The notes below the pieces were generated by a model. That model searched no databases. It had not been told where the DNA came from and was given only the letters and a program-made list of their open reading frames with translations. This document shows positions 14,535 through 22,980 of a DNA stretch of 24,985 nucleotides, piece after piece. The DNA comes from a virus: IMG/VR virus record IMGVR_UViG_3300044641_001358, positions 1-24,985 of that record; one strand, given 5' to 3'. Every line of letters starts with the position of its first letter. The first letter of the stretch is position 1. Both the position numbers and the translations under genes were made by a program.

Positions 14535-17500
14535 ATGGCCACACAGCAACAAACGGTTTTACGTGTTCAAACTAACATACCAGATAATACTATTGTAATC
14601 CAATCAGGATACACAGCTGTAATAACTGGTGATACATTTGGTATTTCATATTCAGGAACTGGTACAGCTAATGATCCGTATATTGGAACAACATCAGGTA
14701 TTTCTGAATTTACTTTTAGTATTAATGATAGAAACGGTATTTTATATTTTGAGTATTCTGGTTCAGGTGCAAACATATTATATGTTAATAATGTAGTACA
14801 AAGAAATGATTCAAACACAACAGTATCAGGAACGATTAATGTAAACGATACAGATATTGTTCGATTATATTTTGGTAATACTGGTAGTAAAATAATTAAT
14901 CTATATTTTGTTGAGACTGAAGAGGTTGTATATAAATACGAATTATTAGACCTATACAGTGACATACCAATTAAAATAAATAAATCATTTGCTGAATTGC
15001 AAGATATTGGAAAACGTAATTCTGACTACTCAATTGGTTTACAAATACCTGGTAGTAAAAAGAATAACAGATTCTTTGAAAGCTTTTTTAATGTGGACGT
15101 AGATACATTATATTTCAATCCATTGGCAAGAGTGCCTTGTAATGTTTTAGTTAACGATGAGTCATATTTTAATGGTTATTTAAAGCTAAATAAAATCTCC
15201 GTGTTGAATAGTAAAATCGAATATGATATTACATTATTTTCAAGTGTCGGTGATTTATTTGGTAAGATAGGTAATAACCTATTAAAGGATTTAAATTTTA
15301 CAGATACACAATATGGTATCAATCACGAGTTTCAACCATATGAAGTACAGAATTGGGATAGTAATCCATATTCAATTGATAATCCACCAGGATACTTTTA
15401 TCCAATTGTTCACAATGGATATGAATATAGTGGAGACACAGTTAATTTAAGTGGTGGAACAGTGGCTCAACAGACAAGATTATATACATCAACAATTGTA
15501 AGTGGATATACATCATATGCTGCAGCATATGCTGCCGGTGTTAAAAGATATAGATTAAATTCACCACAGGATGGATTATTAGATAATCAATTAAAACCTG
15601 CACTGAATATTAAAAACCTAATTGAATTAATGTTCAAGACATATGGTTATACAATTGATTCAGACTTTTTCAATACACCTTGGTTTAAGATGTTATATAT
15701 GTATGGATACTTTAGTTCTGATGCAACTAAATTTTCCTATAAATCACCTGTACCACAAACATTAGCATTAGGAGGTGTTAATGTAATCTTCGTTGAGACA
15801 TACGTAGATAGCAGTTCATTTCCTTGTGGTACGCAATATATTAAAACAGATAGAACATATACCATATATGTTGTAAAAGCTGGAACAGGAACACCTTGTT
15901 TATGTGCCGATGAGATTAATTTAAATCTTGTCTTTCAATTCTATCCTTGTTATGGTGGTCCATCGATCGATGAAATCGTACCTATAACTATAGCACCAAA
16001 TACAACTGGTACAACATATTCTTGGGTAAGTAATGAATATGTTGATTGTGGAAGTGGTTGTCCGTTTAGCTTAGAATACAGACAAAATTTTGTAGAATTA
16101 ACAACTGGTAACGTATCAATCTCACCCGCAGCTTTATCATATCTCCCTACAATACCAAACACAACAACATTATTTGTAGATGGAGACTATGTTGATTTTG
16201 GTTTGGTAATAGATCCACTTATAAAACAAATTGATTTTCTTTCATCTATAGCAAAGAAGTTTAATCTTGTGTTTATTCCTAATCCTGACAGACCTACTGA
16301 AATTAAAATAGAACCATATTCATACTATATTGGAACTGGTAACGTATATGATTGGACTAATAAGCTATCATATGATAAAGGATTTACAGTTGAACCGGCA
16401 CAAAATTATGTTGAGTCTGAACTTATACTTACTGATTTAGAGGATGGTGATTTTGGTAACAAGACATTTAAGGATCAAAATAATAGAATATATGGTCAAA
16501 ACTTTGTATACAATCAAACTGATTTTAAATCACAAACAAAAAAAATCGAGACAATATTTTCACCAGAATTATTGAGACAATGGGATACTCCAGATACAGC
16601 ACCTAATGGTGAAATTAAACTACCTCTAGGAATCAATTACGCGGCCTCTAGTTCGTCTCAATCTAGTGGAGGTACAGAGAAGGTCAGTTGGCAATATAAG
16701 GGTGTTAAAACAAAGCCTAAGCTGTTTTATAACTTAGGTTACTTTAACCCATTTTTAGATACATTAGGTGAAGTATTTACTTCTGTAGGTTCTATTTTAA
16801 CTAATAAGGTATATATTGCTGCTTCTGATGGCACTGGTCCACTAGGTAGAGAGGTTATACCAATCATAAGTCACAGTATGCCAATTGGTAATGATGACGC
16901 AAATAAAATTAATAATGATTCTATATCAGTATTGTTCAATTCAGAACAACCGGTAGATATTGGTGTCACACCATTTGATGTTTTTACTGAAAATGATTCA
17001 TATAATTTATTCTATTCCAATAGAGTAAATAATTTATACAACAAAAATACAAGGTTTTTGGGTGGATATTTTGATATAAAACTATCTGACATTGAGAACC
17101 TTAATCCTAATGATATAATTAAAATTAAAGACCAGTATTTTACGTGGAATAAAATAGACGCTTTTAATTTAACAAATCCTGAATTGACAAAAGTTGAGTT
17201 AATTCAATTCAACAACCAGGTAAATACATATCCAACTAGATATTTTCAATACTATTATTGTGATAATACTAATGTAATATTCAAGTTTAAAACGGATATG
17301 ACTAATCCATCATTAAGTGGAACTTCTTATGGGTGGTCAATATTCTATGACTATTCAATTGGTGTTTTAAATAATGCTGGTGTAACTCCTTTAACAGGCT
17401 TTACTAGTTGTGTTAGAGATGCAGCACAACAATTTGGCTATGGATATGTACCTTATACAATTTATGAAGTGACTGAAGCTGATTATAATGCAACTGGTAT

Positions 17501-19250
17501 AACTAGAAATTATGATACATTATGGTTAGAATTAAGTGATAATTATAATAACGTTTCTACAAAAGGTGATTTAAATCAATTTAATTTTCCAACATATGTA
17601 TATGGTTCAACTCTAGAAACGTATAATTTATTTGAAGATTGTGCACAATTTAATGCTGCAGCAACAGCATATGATATAGACCTAGGTTCATCAACATTCT
17701 ATGGTCCACCAGTTACACCGACACCAACACCAACTGCTACACCTGCACCTACTCCAACTCCTACACCTGCAATGAGAGGTTCATTGATAATGTCATTTGA
17801 TGAGTTAGTTCCTGATAGAGGTATTGATAATTACACTGTTACTGTTAATGGTCAAGATAGAGATGTACATTTTACAGAGATAGATAATTTATATTCAACA
17901 AATTTAAATCCTGGAGATGTTGTTGTTATTACATTAATAACTGATTCTACAATTACAAAAACTCTTGATGTATATAGAAGAGATTATACAACTGATGACC
18001 AAGGTAATGATATGGGTATTAGAGATACATATATTACAGGATCTACATCAAATACTGGTACTACAATATCTGTAACATTTACTGCAACCACAATTGCACA
18101 AGATTATAATTTTGAATATAGAGTTACTGCTATAACAACAGGAATAGCACCAACACCAACTCCAACAGCGGTACCAACTAATGGTACAAACGGTTCTGTT
18201 AATCATCATATCAGTTTATATCCAAATAATAAAATATTAATATTTGGTAATTTTACTCAGTTAGATGGTTCATTTAACACAGATGGAATAGCTAAATTTA
18301 ATACAGATGGTACTTTAGATACATCAGTAGATAGTAATTCAAATATTGGTTTACAAATACCTGGTGGTGGTGTTTTACATACCAATGAAACTATGACAAC
18401 GGGTCTTGGTACAATAAGTCTTGGTGGAGGAAATTTTGCTTATAATGGTACCAGAAGAGAAACTGATGGTACATTCAATGTTAGTACAAATATTACCTAT
18501 GCTGTAACTGGACTTACAAATTCACGAATGATTATTTATCCAGCTAGTAATAACAAATTTTATATATCCGGACAAGGATTATATTCTGGAACAACAACAC
18601 CATCAAATTTAGTTAGAATTAATGCTGGTTCAACATATACAATTGACACAGGATTTAATGCATACCCACTTGAAGATTTGGTCGCTTATTTCCCAGTGTA
18701 TGAACAAACCGATGGTAAAATATTAATTGGTGGTGTATACTCAGGACAAACTGGAATACCAGCAGGTTATTCATCAATAACTAGATATAATTCAAATGGT
18801 TCATTAGACACGTCATTTAGTGGTAATCCAATATGTAGAGTATTTACTGCAGATATAAAACAACATACAAATGGTAATATATATTATGTTGGTTATAGCT
18901 TTGGTATATTAGATCAGTATGGTACACCAATTGTTGGGGATGTTCCTTTTGCAAGCAGAGTAGATAATCTAGATATACAAAGTGACGGTAAAGCTATTCT
19001 TGGTGGTATATATTCGTTTGGCCCATCATTCACACCAGTAAACGGAATATGTAGAGTTAATACTAATGGTACATTAGATACTACATTTAATGCTGGTGGT
19101 TCAGGATTTGTGGGTGCATCAATTTATGATGTAAAAGTACAGCCGGACGATAAGATTATTGTTGGTGGTTCTTTCAGCACATATAACGGTTTTACATATA
19201 ACAATATAATAAGACTTAATGCAGATGGAAGTATTGACACATCCTTTTAA
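14535..19250 (+). CDS. large modular tail protein with C-terminal beta-propeller
   Basis: 1571 aa. Residues about 1-125 are a beta-rich domain. About 130-1055 form the body, with KSFAELQDIGKRNSDYSIGL and LARVPCNVLVNDESYFNGYL blocks of the sort found in distal-tail or hub proteins of Bacteroidetes phages. A Pro-Thr linker (about 1058-1079) leads to a beta domain (1080-1204), and a second short linker (about 1205-1215) leads to the end module. Residues about 1220-1571 contain seven blades built on GKI-x-[IV]GG and NxDGxLDTSF, the delta-60 (DUF5122) beta-propeller pattern, ending on a half repeat (ADGSIDTSF) that could close the ring. It probably forms the tail tip and binds the host surface. 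The propeller count is by eye. Confidence 0.85.
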   Translation: MATQQQTVLRVQTNIPDNTIVIQSGYTAVITGDTFGISYSGTGTANDPYIGTTSGISEFTFSINDRNGILYFEYSGSGANILYVNNVVQRNDSNTTVSGTINVNDTDIVRLYFGNTGSKIINLYFVETEEVVYKYELLDLYSDIPIKINKSFAELQDIGKRNSDYSIGLQIPGSKKNNRFFESFFNVDVDTLYFNPLARVPCNVLVNDESYFNGYLKLNKISVLNSKIEYDITLFSSVGDLFGKIGNNLLKDLNFTDTQYGINHEFQPYEVQNWDSNPYSIDNPPGYFYPIVHNGYEYSGDTVNLSGGTVAQQTRLYTSTIVSGYTSYAAAYAAGVKRYRLNSPQDGLLDNQLKPALNIKNLIELMFKTYGYTIDSDFFNTPWFKMLYMYGYFSSDATKFSYKSPVPQTLALGGVNVIFVETYVDSSSFPCGTQYIKTDRTYTIYVVKAGTGTPCLCADEINLNLVFQFYPCYGGPSIDEIVPITIAPNTTGTTYSWVSNEYVDCGSGCPFSLEYRQNFVELTTGNVSISPAALSYLPTIPNTTTLFVDGDYVDFGLVIDPLIKQIDFLSSIAKKFNLVFIPNPDRPTEIKIEPYSYYIGTGNVYDWTNKLSYDKGFTVEPAQNYVESELILTDLEDGDFGNKTFKDQNNRIYGQNFVYNQTDFKSQTKKIETIFSPELLRQWDTPDTAPNGEIKLPLGINYAASSSSQSSGGTEKVSWQYKGVKTKPKLFYNLGYFNPFLDTLGEVFTSVGSILTNKVYIAASDGTGPLGREVIPIISHSMPIGNDDANKINNDSISVLFNSEQPVDIGVTPFDVFTENDSYNLFYSNRVNNLYNKNTRFLGGYFDIKLSDIENLNPNDIIKIKDQYFTWNKIDAFNLTNPELTKVELIQFNNQVNTYPTRYFQYYYCDNTNVIFKFKTDMTNPSLSGTSYGWSIFYDYSIGVLNNAGVTPLTGFTSCVRDAAQQFGYGYVPYTIYEVTEADYNATGITRNYDTLWLELSDNYNNVSTKGDLNQFNFPTYVYGSTLETYNLFEDCAQFNAAATAYDIDLGSSTFYGPPVTPTPTPTATPAPTPTPTPAMRGSLIMSFDELVPDRGIDNYTVTVNGQDRDVHFTEIDNLYSTNLNPGDVVVITLITDSTITKTLDVYRRDYTTDDQGNDMGIRDTYITGSTSNTGTTISVTFTATTIAQDYNFEYRVTAITTGIAPTPTPTAVPTNGTNGSVNHHISLYPNNKILIFGNFTQLDGSFNTDGIAKFNTDGTLDTSVDSNSNIGLQIPGGGVLHTNETMTTGLGTISLGGGNFAYNGTRRETDGTFNVSTNITYAVTGLTNSRMIIYPASNNKFYISGQGLYSGTTTPSNLVRINAGSTYTIDTGFNAYPLEDLVAYFPVYEQTDGKILIGGVYSGQTGIPAGYSSITRYNSNGSLDTSFSGNPICRVFTADIKQHTNGNIYYVGYSFGILDQYGTPIVGDVPFASRVDNLDIQSDGKAILGGIYSFGPSFTPVNGICRVNTNGTLDTTFNAGGSGFVGASIYDVKVQPDDKIIVGGSFSTYNGFTYNNIIRLNADGSIDTSF
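17706..17771 (+). repeat. Pro-Thr linker in the 1571-aa tail protein
   Basis: ACC/CCA-rich DNA encoding a (TP)n run with interspersed Ala (TPTPTPTATPAPTPTPTPA). It separates the tail body from a beta domain. Confidence 0.8.
18147..18182 (+). repeat. second Pro-Thr linker before the beta-propeller
   Basis: Encodes APTPTPTAVPT. It joins the beta domain to the propeller and resembles the linkers in the next gene. Confidence 0.75.
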
Positions 19251-19269
19251 ATTTAAAGAAAAGATAAAA

Positions 19270-19277
19270 TATATTTA
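19270..19277 (+). promoter_or_regulatory. TATATTTA-N5-ATG motif
   Basis: TATATTTA ends 5 nt before ATG 19283. The 16 nt 19270-19285 equal 4205-4220. No TTG element sits at 17-23 nt upstream. Confidence 0.45.
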
Positions 19278-19282
19278 TTAAT

Positions 19283-20353
19283 ATGGGAAGGAAATATATA
19301 AAGCAGATAATAAATCAGAACTTCATCTATCCAAATGATAATGTAGCTGAATATGACGTTGAGATTGTACACGATATTAATAACAATTGTGTATCAGGAA
19401 GTGTAAGTAACTTCAGCGCAACAACCGTATCATCAACTGGTATTACGCTTTCATTGAATTATACTTGGTTATTAAACAATGCTGAAGCTTGGATTAGAAA
19501 TTCAAACCTATTAGCGTTTTGGTCATTACACTGTATAGTACCTGGTCAAAGTTTTTATAAGCCTTGGAGGCTTATTCAGAGTAGAAGTAGTAGTAATACT
19601 GCACTTATAAGTAATGCTGAAGTGGGTGTTTTAACAACCATTACCCCATCACAAATGGGTGTATCGTCTTTTACAAATGGTACCTATTATTTTGAACTTA
19701 GAATGATTGGTCACAGATGTATCTTTCCAATATGTCTTGATTTAACTATTAGTACAATTCCAACTCCAACTCCAACACCAACAGCAACAGGTGCACCACC
19801 AACACCCACACCTACGCCGACACCTACAGCAACAGGTGGTGTATGTTGTGTATCTGGTGTAACATTAAACGTAACAGATACTGGATGGATTAAATATACG
19901 CTATGTGATGGTACACAAGAATATAAAGAATATACAACAACTGGTAATAAAACAATCCCAGAATGTATTCAACAAAATAGCGTTAACTATGGTTTCCCAT
20001 TTGCTAATTTGGCAGAGTTTACGGTTACTGGTGCTGGTACACAATGTGGAGGAGTTTGTGTAACACCGACGCCTACACCAACGCCAACAGCTACAGTACC
20101 TGGAGGTTTAACAGCATATGGTGGATGTGGTAGAGGTAATAGTGTTGCAGACTCTTGTAATGATGCTGGAATAAATAATAGAACATTCTATTCTGATTGT
20201 GCTCCTGGTTCACTTGGTAATGGATGTTATGTATATACTGACACTGTTCCTAATGCATTAATAGGATTTACCAACGTATTTATGAGTGGTGCTAACTATG
20301 ATGTTAACTCAGCAACAGGCGTAATAACAGGATTGTCATCAGTACAATGTTAA
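19283..20353 (+). CDS. modular structural protein with three domains on Pro-Thr linkers
   Basis: 356 aa. Residues 1-158 form a beta-rich N-terminal domain that presumably attaches to the virion. Linker 1 (about 159-186) is a double (TP)n-ATG run. A central domain (187-259) carries paired Cys (VCCVSG, CGGVC). Linker 2 (about 261-273) leads to a Cys-rich C-terminal domain (274-356) with GGCGRGNSVADSC, YSDCAPGSLGNGCYVYTD and a terminal Cys. The Cys pairs may form disulfides, which suits an exposed adsorption domain. Linkers of the same kind occur in the gene before it, so both proteins draw on a common modular kit. It starts after the TATATTTA-N5-ATG motif. Confidence 0.85.
   Translation: MGRKYIKQIINQNFIYPNDNVAEYDVEIVHDINNNCVSGSVSNFSATTVSSTGITLSLNYTWLLNNAEAWIRNSNLLAFWSLHCIVPGQSFYKPWRLIQSRSSSNTALISNAEVGVLTTITPSQMGVSSFTNGTYYFELRMIGHRCIFPICLDLTISTIPTPTPTPTATGAPPTPTPTPTPTATGGVCCVSGVTLNVTDTGWIKYTLCDGTQEYKEYTTTGNKTIPECIQQNSVNYGFPFANLAEFTVTGAGTQCGGVCVTPTPTPTPTATVPGGLTAYGGCGRGNSVADSCNDAGINNRTFYSDCAPGSLGNGCYVYTDTVPNALIGFTNVFMSGANYDVNSATGVITGLSSVQC
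19760..19840 (+). repeat. Pro-Thr linker 1 of the 356-aa protein
   Basis: Two (TP)n-T-ATG runs in tandem (TPTPTPTATG, then TPTPTPTPTATGG). Codons vary (CCA, CCC, CCT, CCG), so it is protein-level conserved rather than a simple DNA microsatellite. Confidence 0.75.
20063..20101 (+). repeat. Pro-Thr linker 2 of the 356-aa protein
   Basis: Encodes TPTPTPTPTATVP before the C-terminal Cys-rich domain. Confidence 0.75.
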
Positions 20354-20364
20354 ACAAAAGAAAT

Positions 20365-20568
20365 ATGACTATACAAATATATTTAGATGAAACAAAGTTA
20401 AACCTATCAGATGTTAGTTTGACTAATTACAAACAACAAATGATGGATAAAAAAGAACAACTAGCGGATGTTGAAGTACTAATTCCACAATTTAATTTAT
20501 TAAAAGGGAACAAAGAATTATTAAACAAAGCGTTTGTAAATCAAATGGTTGAAAGTTTAAACCTATAA
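20365..20568 (+). CDS. small hypothetical protein before the tape measure
   Basis: 67 aa from ATG 20365 (MTIQIYLDETKLNL), preceded by AAAAGAAAT. A start at 20347 overlapping the previous stop is possible and would add six residues. It is helical, with a Lys/Gln-rich middle (YKQQMMDKKEQLADVEVLI), and has no Cys or membrane segment. It ends 4 nt before the tape measure gene, so it may be an assembly factor for it. No family was recognised. Confidence 0.65.
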   Translation: MTIQIYLDETKLNLSDVSLTNYKQQMMDKKEQLADVEVLIPQFNLLKGNKELLNKAFVNQMVESLNL

Positions 20569-20572
20569 CGAT

Positions 20573-22954
20573 ATGGCAAAAAAGAAAATTGAGATAGTTC
20601 TTGATGTTGATGGTAAACCTATTGATGTGGCAATTGATGCTACATTAAACTTAAAGCAACAGTTTAGAGAATTAACAAAAGAGTTAAACAAAACCAAAGA
20701 AGGTACCAAGGAATTTGAATTACTATCTACCAAGTTAGGTGATGTAAGAGATAAAATGGAGACTACTACAGCTAAGTCAAAAGACTTGTTTGGTAGTTTG
20801 TCATTATTACCTGGGCCTGTTGGTGCGTTTGCTGGTACTGTAGATAGTGCAATTGGTAGTTTAAAACTATTCACATCATTTTCATTCAAGGATTTAAAAT
20901 TCCAGTTAGGTGAGACATTAAACGATTTTAAAGATATTGCTAGTAACATTGGTAAAGCCACTGGTATTAGTAAGGTTTATACTGTTATTAACAATGCATT
21001 AGCCAAGTCGTTTGTTGCAGTAGGTATTGGAGAACAAGCCGCTGCTACTGGTGCTAGGGCTTTTGCTGCCGCATTAACAGCGACAGGTATAGGCGCATTG
21101 GTTGTATTATTGGGATTGGCTGCAACTGCATTATATGATATGGCTACTGGCGAGGATGAAGCCGCAGCAGCAACAGCTAAATTAAACAGAGAACTTGAAA
21201 GTCAAAATACATTACTGGATTTGAATCAAAAATCTGCTAAACGTAGAAATGCTGAGACAATTGCTGTAATGAAAGCACAGGGTAAATCTGAAAAAGAAAT
21301 CAGAGATACCATAAATAATCAAAACTATGCTGATTATCAATTAGCATTTGAAGCTGAAACGAACGCAAGAAAACTTTATAATGACAATTTAAATAAAGCA
21401 AATGCTGAGGATTTAAAAAAGCTTGCGGATAACTTAGCTAAAAAAGAAGAGGCTAGAAAAGATGCGTATTCAAATTATATTGTTGCTGGTAGAAATGGTC
21501 AAGCTGCTGAGTTAGCTGAACAGAAACAAGCACAAGACAAATCTTTACAAGCACAACAAGCATACCAACAAAAAGTTGAAGCAGACAGAAAAGCAGCTGC
21601 TGAGATGTTGTTAGATTTACAACAAGAAAATTCAGTACTTGCAATTAAGGATGAGAGAAAGAGACAAGACCAAGAATTATTAAATCAAAAAGCTAATGAA
21701 GAAACAAAAATTAAATCATTATTAATTAGCGAGCAGAAGAAAGCTGAGTTACTTGCACAGGTTACAACAAAATATAATGCAAAGGCTGATGATTTAAAAA
21801 TAAAACGTGAAGAAGATGATAAGAAGAAGGAACAAGAAAGATTAGAAAAGGTAGCTGAGTTTGTTGAAAAGCTTAGAGATATTGAATTAAATGCAATTGC
21901 TGATACACAAGCTAAAGCAAAAGCTGAAGCACAAAAAGGATTTGAGGACACTAAAAAAGATTTAGACAAAGCATTAGCTGATAAATTAATATCACAAGAT
22001 CAGTATAATACTGCAATCAAAAATGCTACTACTACATTAAACAATGAACTTAAAAAGATTGATGACGATAAAATAAAAGAGGATGATGATAAACGTATTA
22101 AGAAACTTGATGACGAACTTAAATTCTTACAGATCAAAGGTGAAGCATTACGTGCCGGTACACAAGCGTTTTATGATAATCAACGTGCAATATTAAATGC
22201 TGCTGAACAACGTGAATTAGCTGATACTACATTAACTGAAGAAGCAAAAACTGCAATTAAAGCAAAGTATGTTGAAGCAAGAAAGAAATTAGGTGAACAA
22301 GAGTTTGCTGCGAATGCTGCGGTTGTTTCACAAACATTGGATGCGGTTGCAAAATTGGCTGGTGCTATTGCTAGTTCATATGATGAAGAAGCTAAAACAA
22401 GTAAAGATGCGTTTGAGAAAAGAAAGAAATTACAAATCGCTACAGCATTAATGTCTGCGGCTTCTGGTATAATTCAAATCTTAACACAACCATCTACATT
22501 ACCATCACCAGCTGACTGGATTGTAAAAGGGATAAATGCACTTGCTGTAGGTATATCAACTAAAGTTCAAATTGATAATATTAAGAAAACACAATTTGGA
22601 GGTGGTGGTGCTGCTGCTGCACCAGAAAGTTTAGGTAAGAACTATGCTGATGGTGGTATGATTAACGGACCAAGACACGCAGCAGGTGGAGTTATGATTA
22701 ATGCTGAAGGTGGTGAGGCGGTAATGACAAGAGGTGCTGTAACTATGTTTGCACCTATGTTATCTATGATGAATCAAATGGGTGGTGGAACATCGTTTGC
22801 TGGTGGCGCATTAGGTGCAAGTCCAGATGCACCAACTTTAAATCAACCATCAGTAAATCAACAACCTATGATAATGAAAACATATGTTGTATCAAACGAA
22901 TTAACAACAGAATCAGAAAGACAAGCGAGGTTAAAAGACCTTTCTACACTTTGA
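20573..22954 (+). CDS. tape measure protein
   Basis: 793 aa. It has a typical tape-measure start (KKKIEIVLDVDGKPIDVAID), helical heptads, and a hydrophobic segment at about 165-187 (TATGIGALVVLLGLAATALY) that could insert into the host membrane during DNA entry. A long Lys/Glu/Ala coiled coil spans about 200-580. A second hydrophobic region occupies about 620-665, and a Gly-rich end reads NYADGGMINGPRHAAGGVMI. Its length sets the tail length; 793 residues suit a siphovirus tail of roughly 120 nm, by the usual rule of about 0.15 nm per residue. It sits downstream of the tail-tip genes, the reverse of the common order. Confidence 0.9.
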   Translation: MAKKKIEIVLDVDGKPIDVAIDATLNLKQQFRELTKELNKTKEGTKEFELLSTKLGDVRDKMETTTAKSKDLFGSLSLLPGPVGAFAGTVDSAIGSLKLFTSFSFKDLKFQLGETLNDFKDIASNIGKATGISKVYTVINNALAKSFVAVGIGEQAAATGARAFAAALTATGIGALVVLLGLAATALYDMATGEDEAAAATAKLNRELESQNTLLDLNQKSAKRRNAETIAVMKAQGKSEKEIRDTINNQNYADYQLAFEAETNARKLYNDNLNKANAEDLKKLADNLAKKEEARKDAYSNYIVAGRNGQAAELAEQKQAQDKSLQAQQAYQQKVEADRKAAAEMLLDLQQENSVLAIKDERKRQDQELLNQKANEETKIKSLLISEQKKAELLAQVTTKYNAKADDLKIKREEDDKKKEQERLEKVAEFVEKLRDIELNAIADTQAKAKAEAQKGFEDTKKDLDKALADKLISQDQYNTAIKNATTTLNNELKKIDDDKIKEDDDKRIKKLDDELKFLQIKGEALRAGTQAFYDNQRAILNAAEQRELADTTLTEEAKTAIKAKYVEARKKLGEQEFAANAAVVSQTLDAVAKLAGAIASSYDEEAKTSKDAFEKRKKLQIATALMSAASGIIQILTQPSTLPSPADWIVKGINALAVGISTKVQIDNIKKTQFGGGGAAAAPESLGKNYADGGMINGPRHAAGGVMINAEGGEAVMTRGAVTMFAPMLSMMNQMGGGTSFAGGALGASPDAPTLNQPSVNQQPMIMKTYVVSNELTTESERQARLKDLSTL

Positions 22955-22967
22955 TGAAATAAAAATT

Positions 22968-22975
22968 TATATTTA
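22968..22975 (+). promoter_or_regulatory. TATATTTA-N5-ATG motif before the protease gene
   Basis: TATATTTA ends 5 nt before ATG 22981. A TTTG at 22950-22953 lies only 14 nt upstream, too close for the standard promoter. Confidence 0.4.
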
Positions 22976-22980
22976 ATAGT

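Noticed and set aside
14567-14965. Open frame of 132 codons on the - strand
   Set aside because: Antisense to the start of the 1571-aa tail protein; openness is explained by the codon bias of the + strand gene.
17706-20101. Pro-Thr encoding runs as a CRISPR array or non-coding satellite
   Set aside because: They stay in frame, have no unique spacers, and codons vary while the amino acids are kept.
20563-20961. Open frame of 132 codons on the - strand
   Set aside because: Antisense to the tape measure N-terminus, which has clear family features on the + strand.
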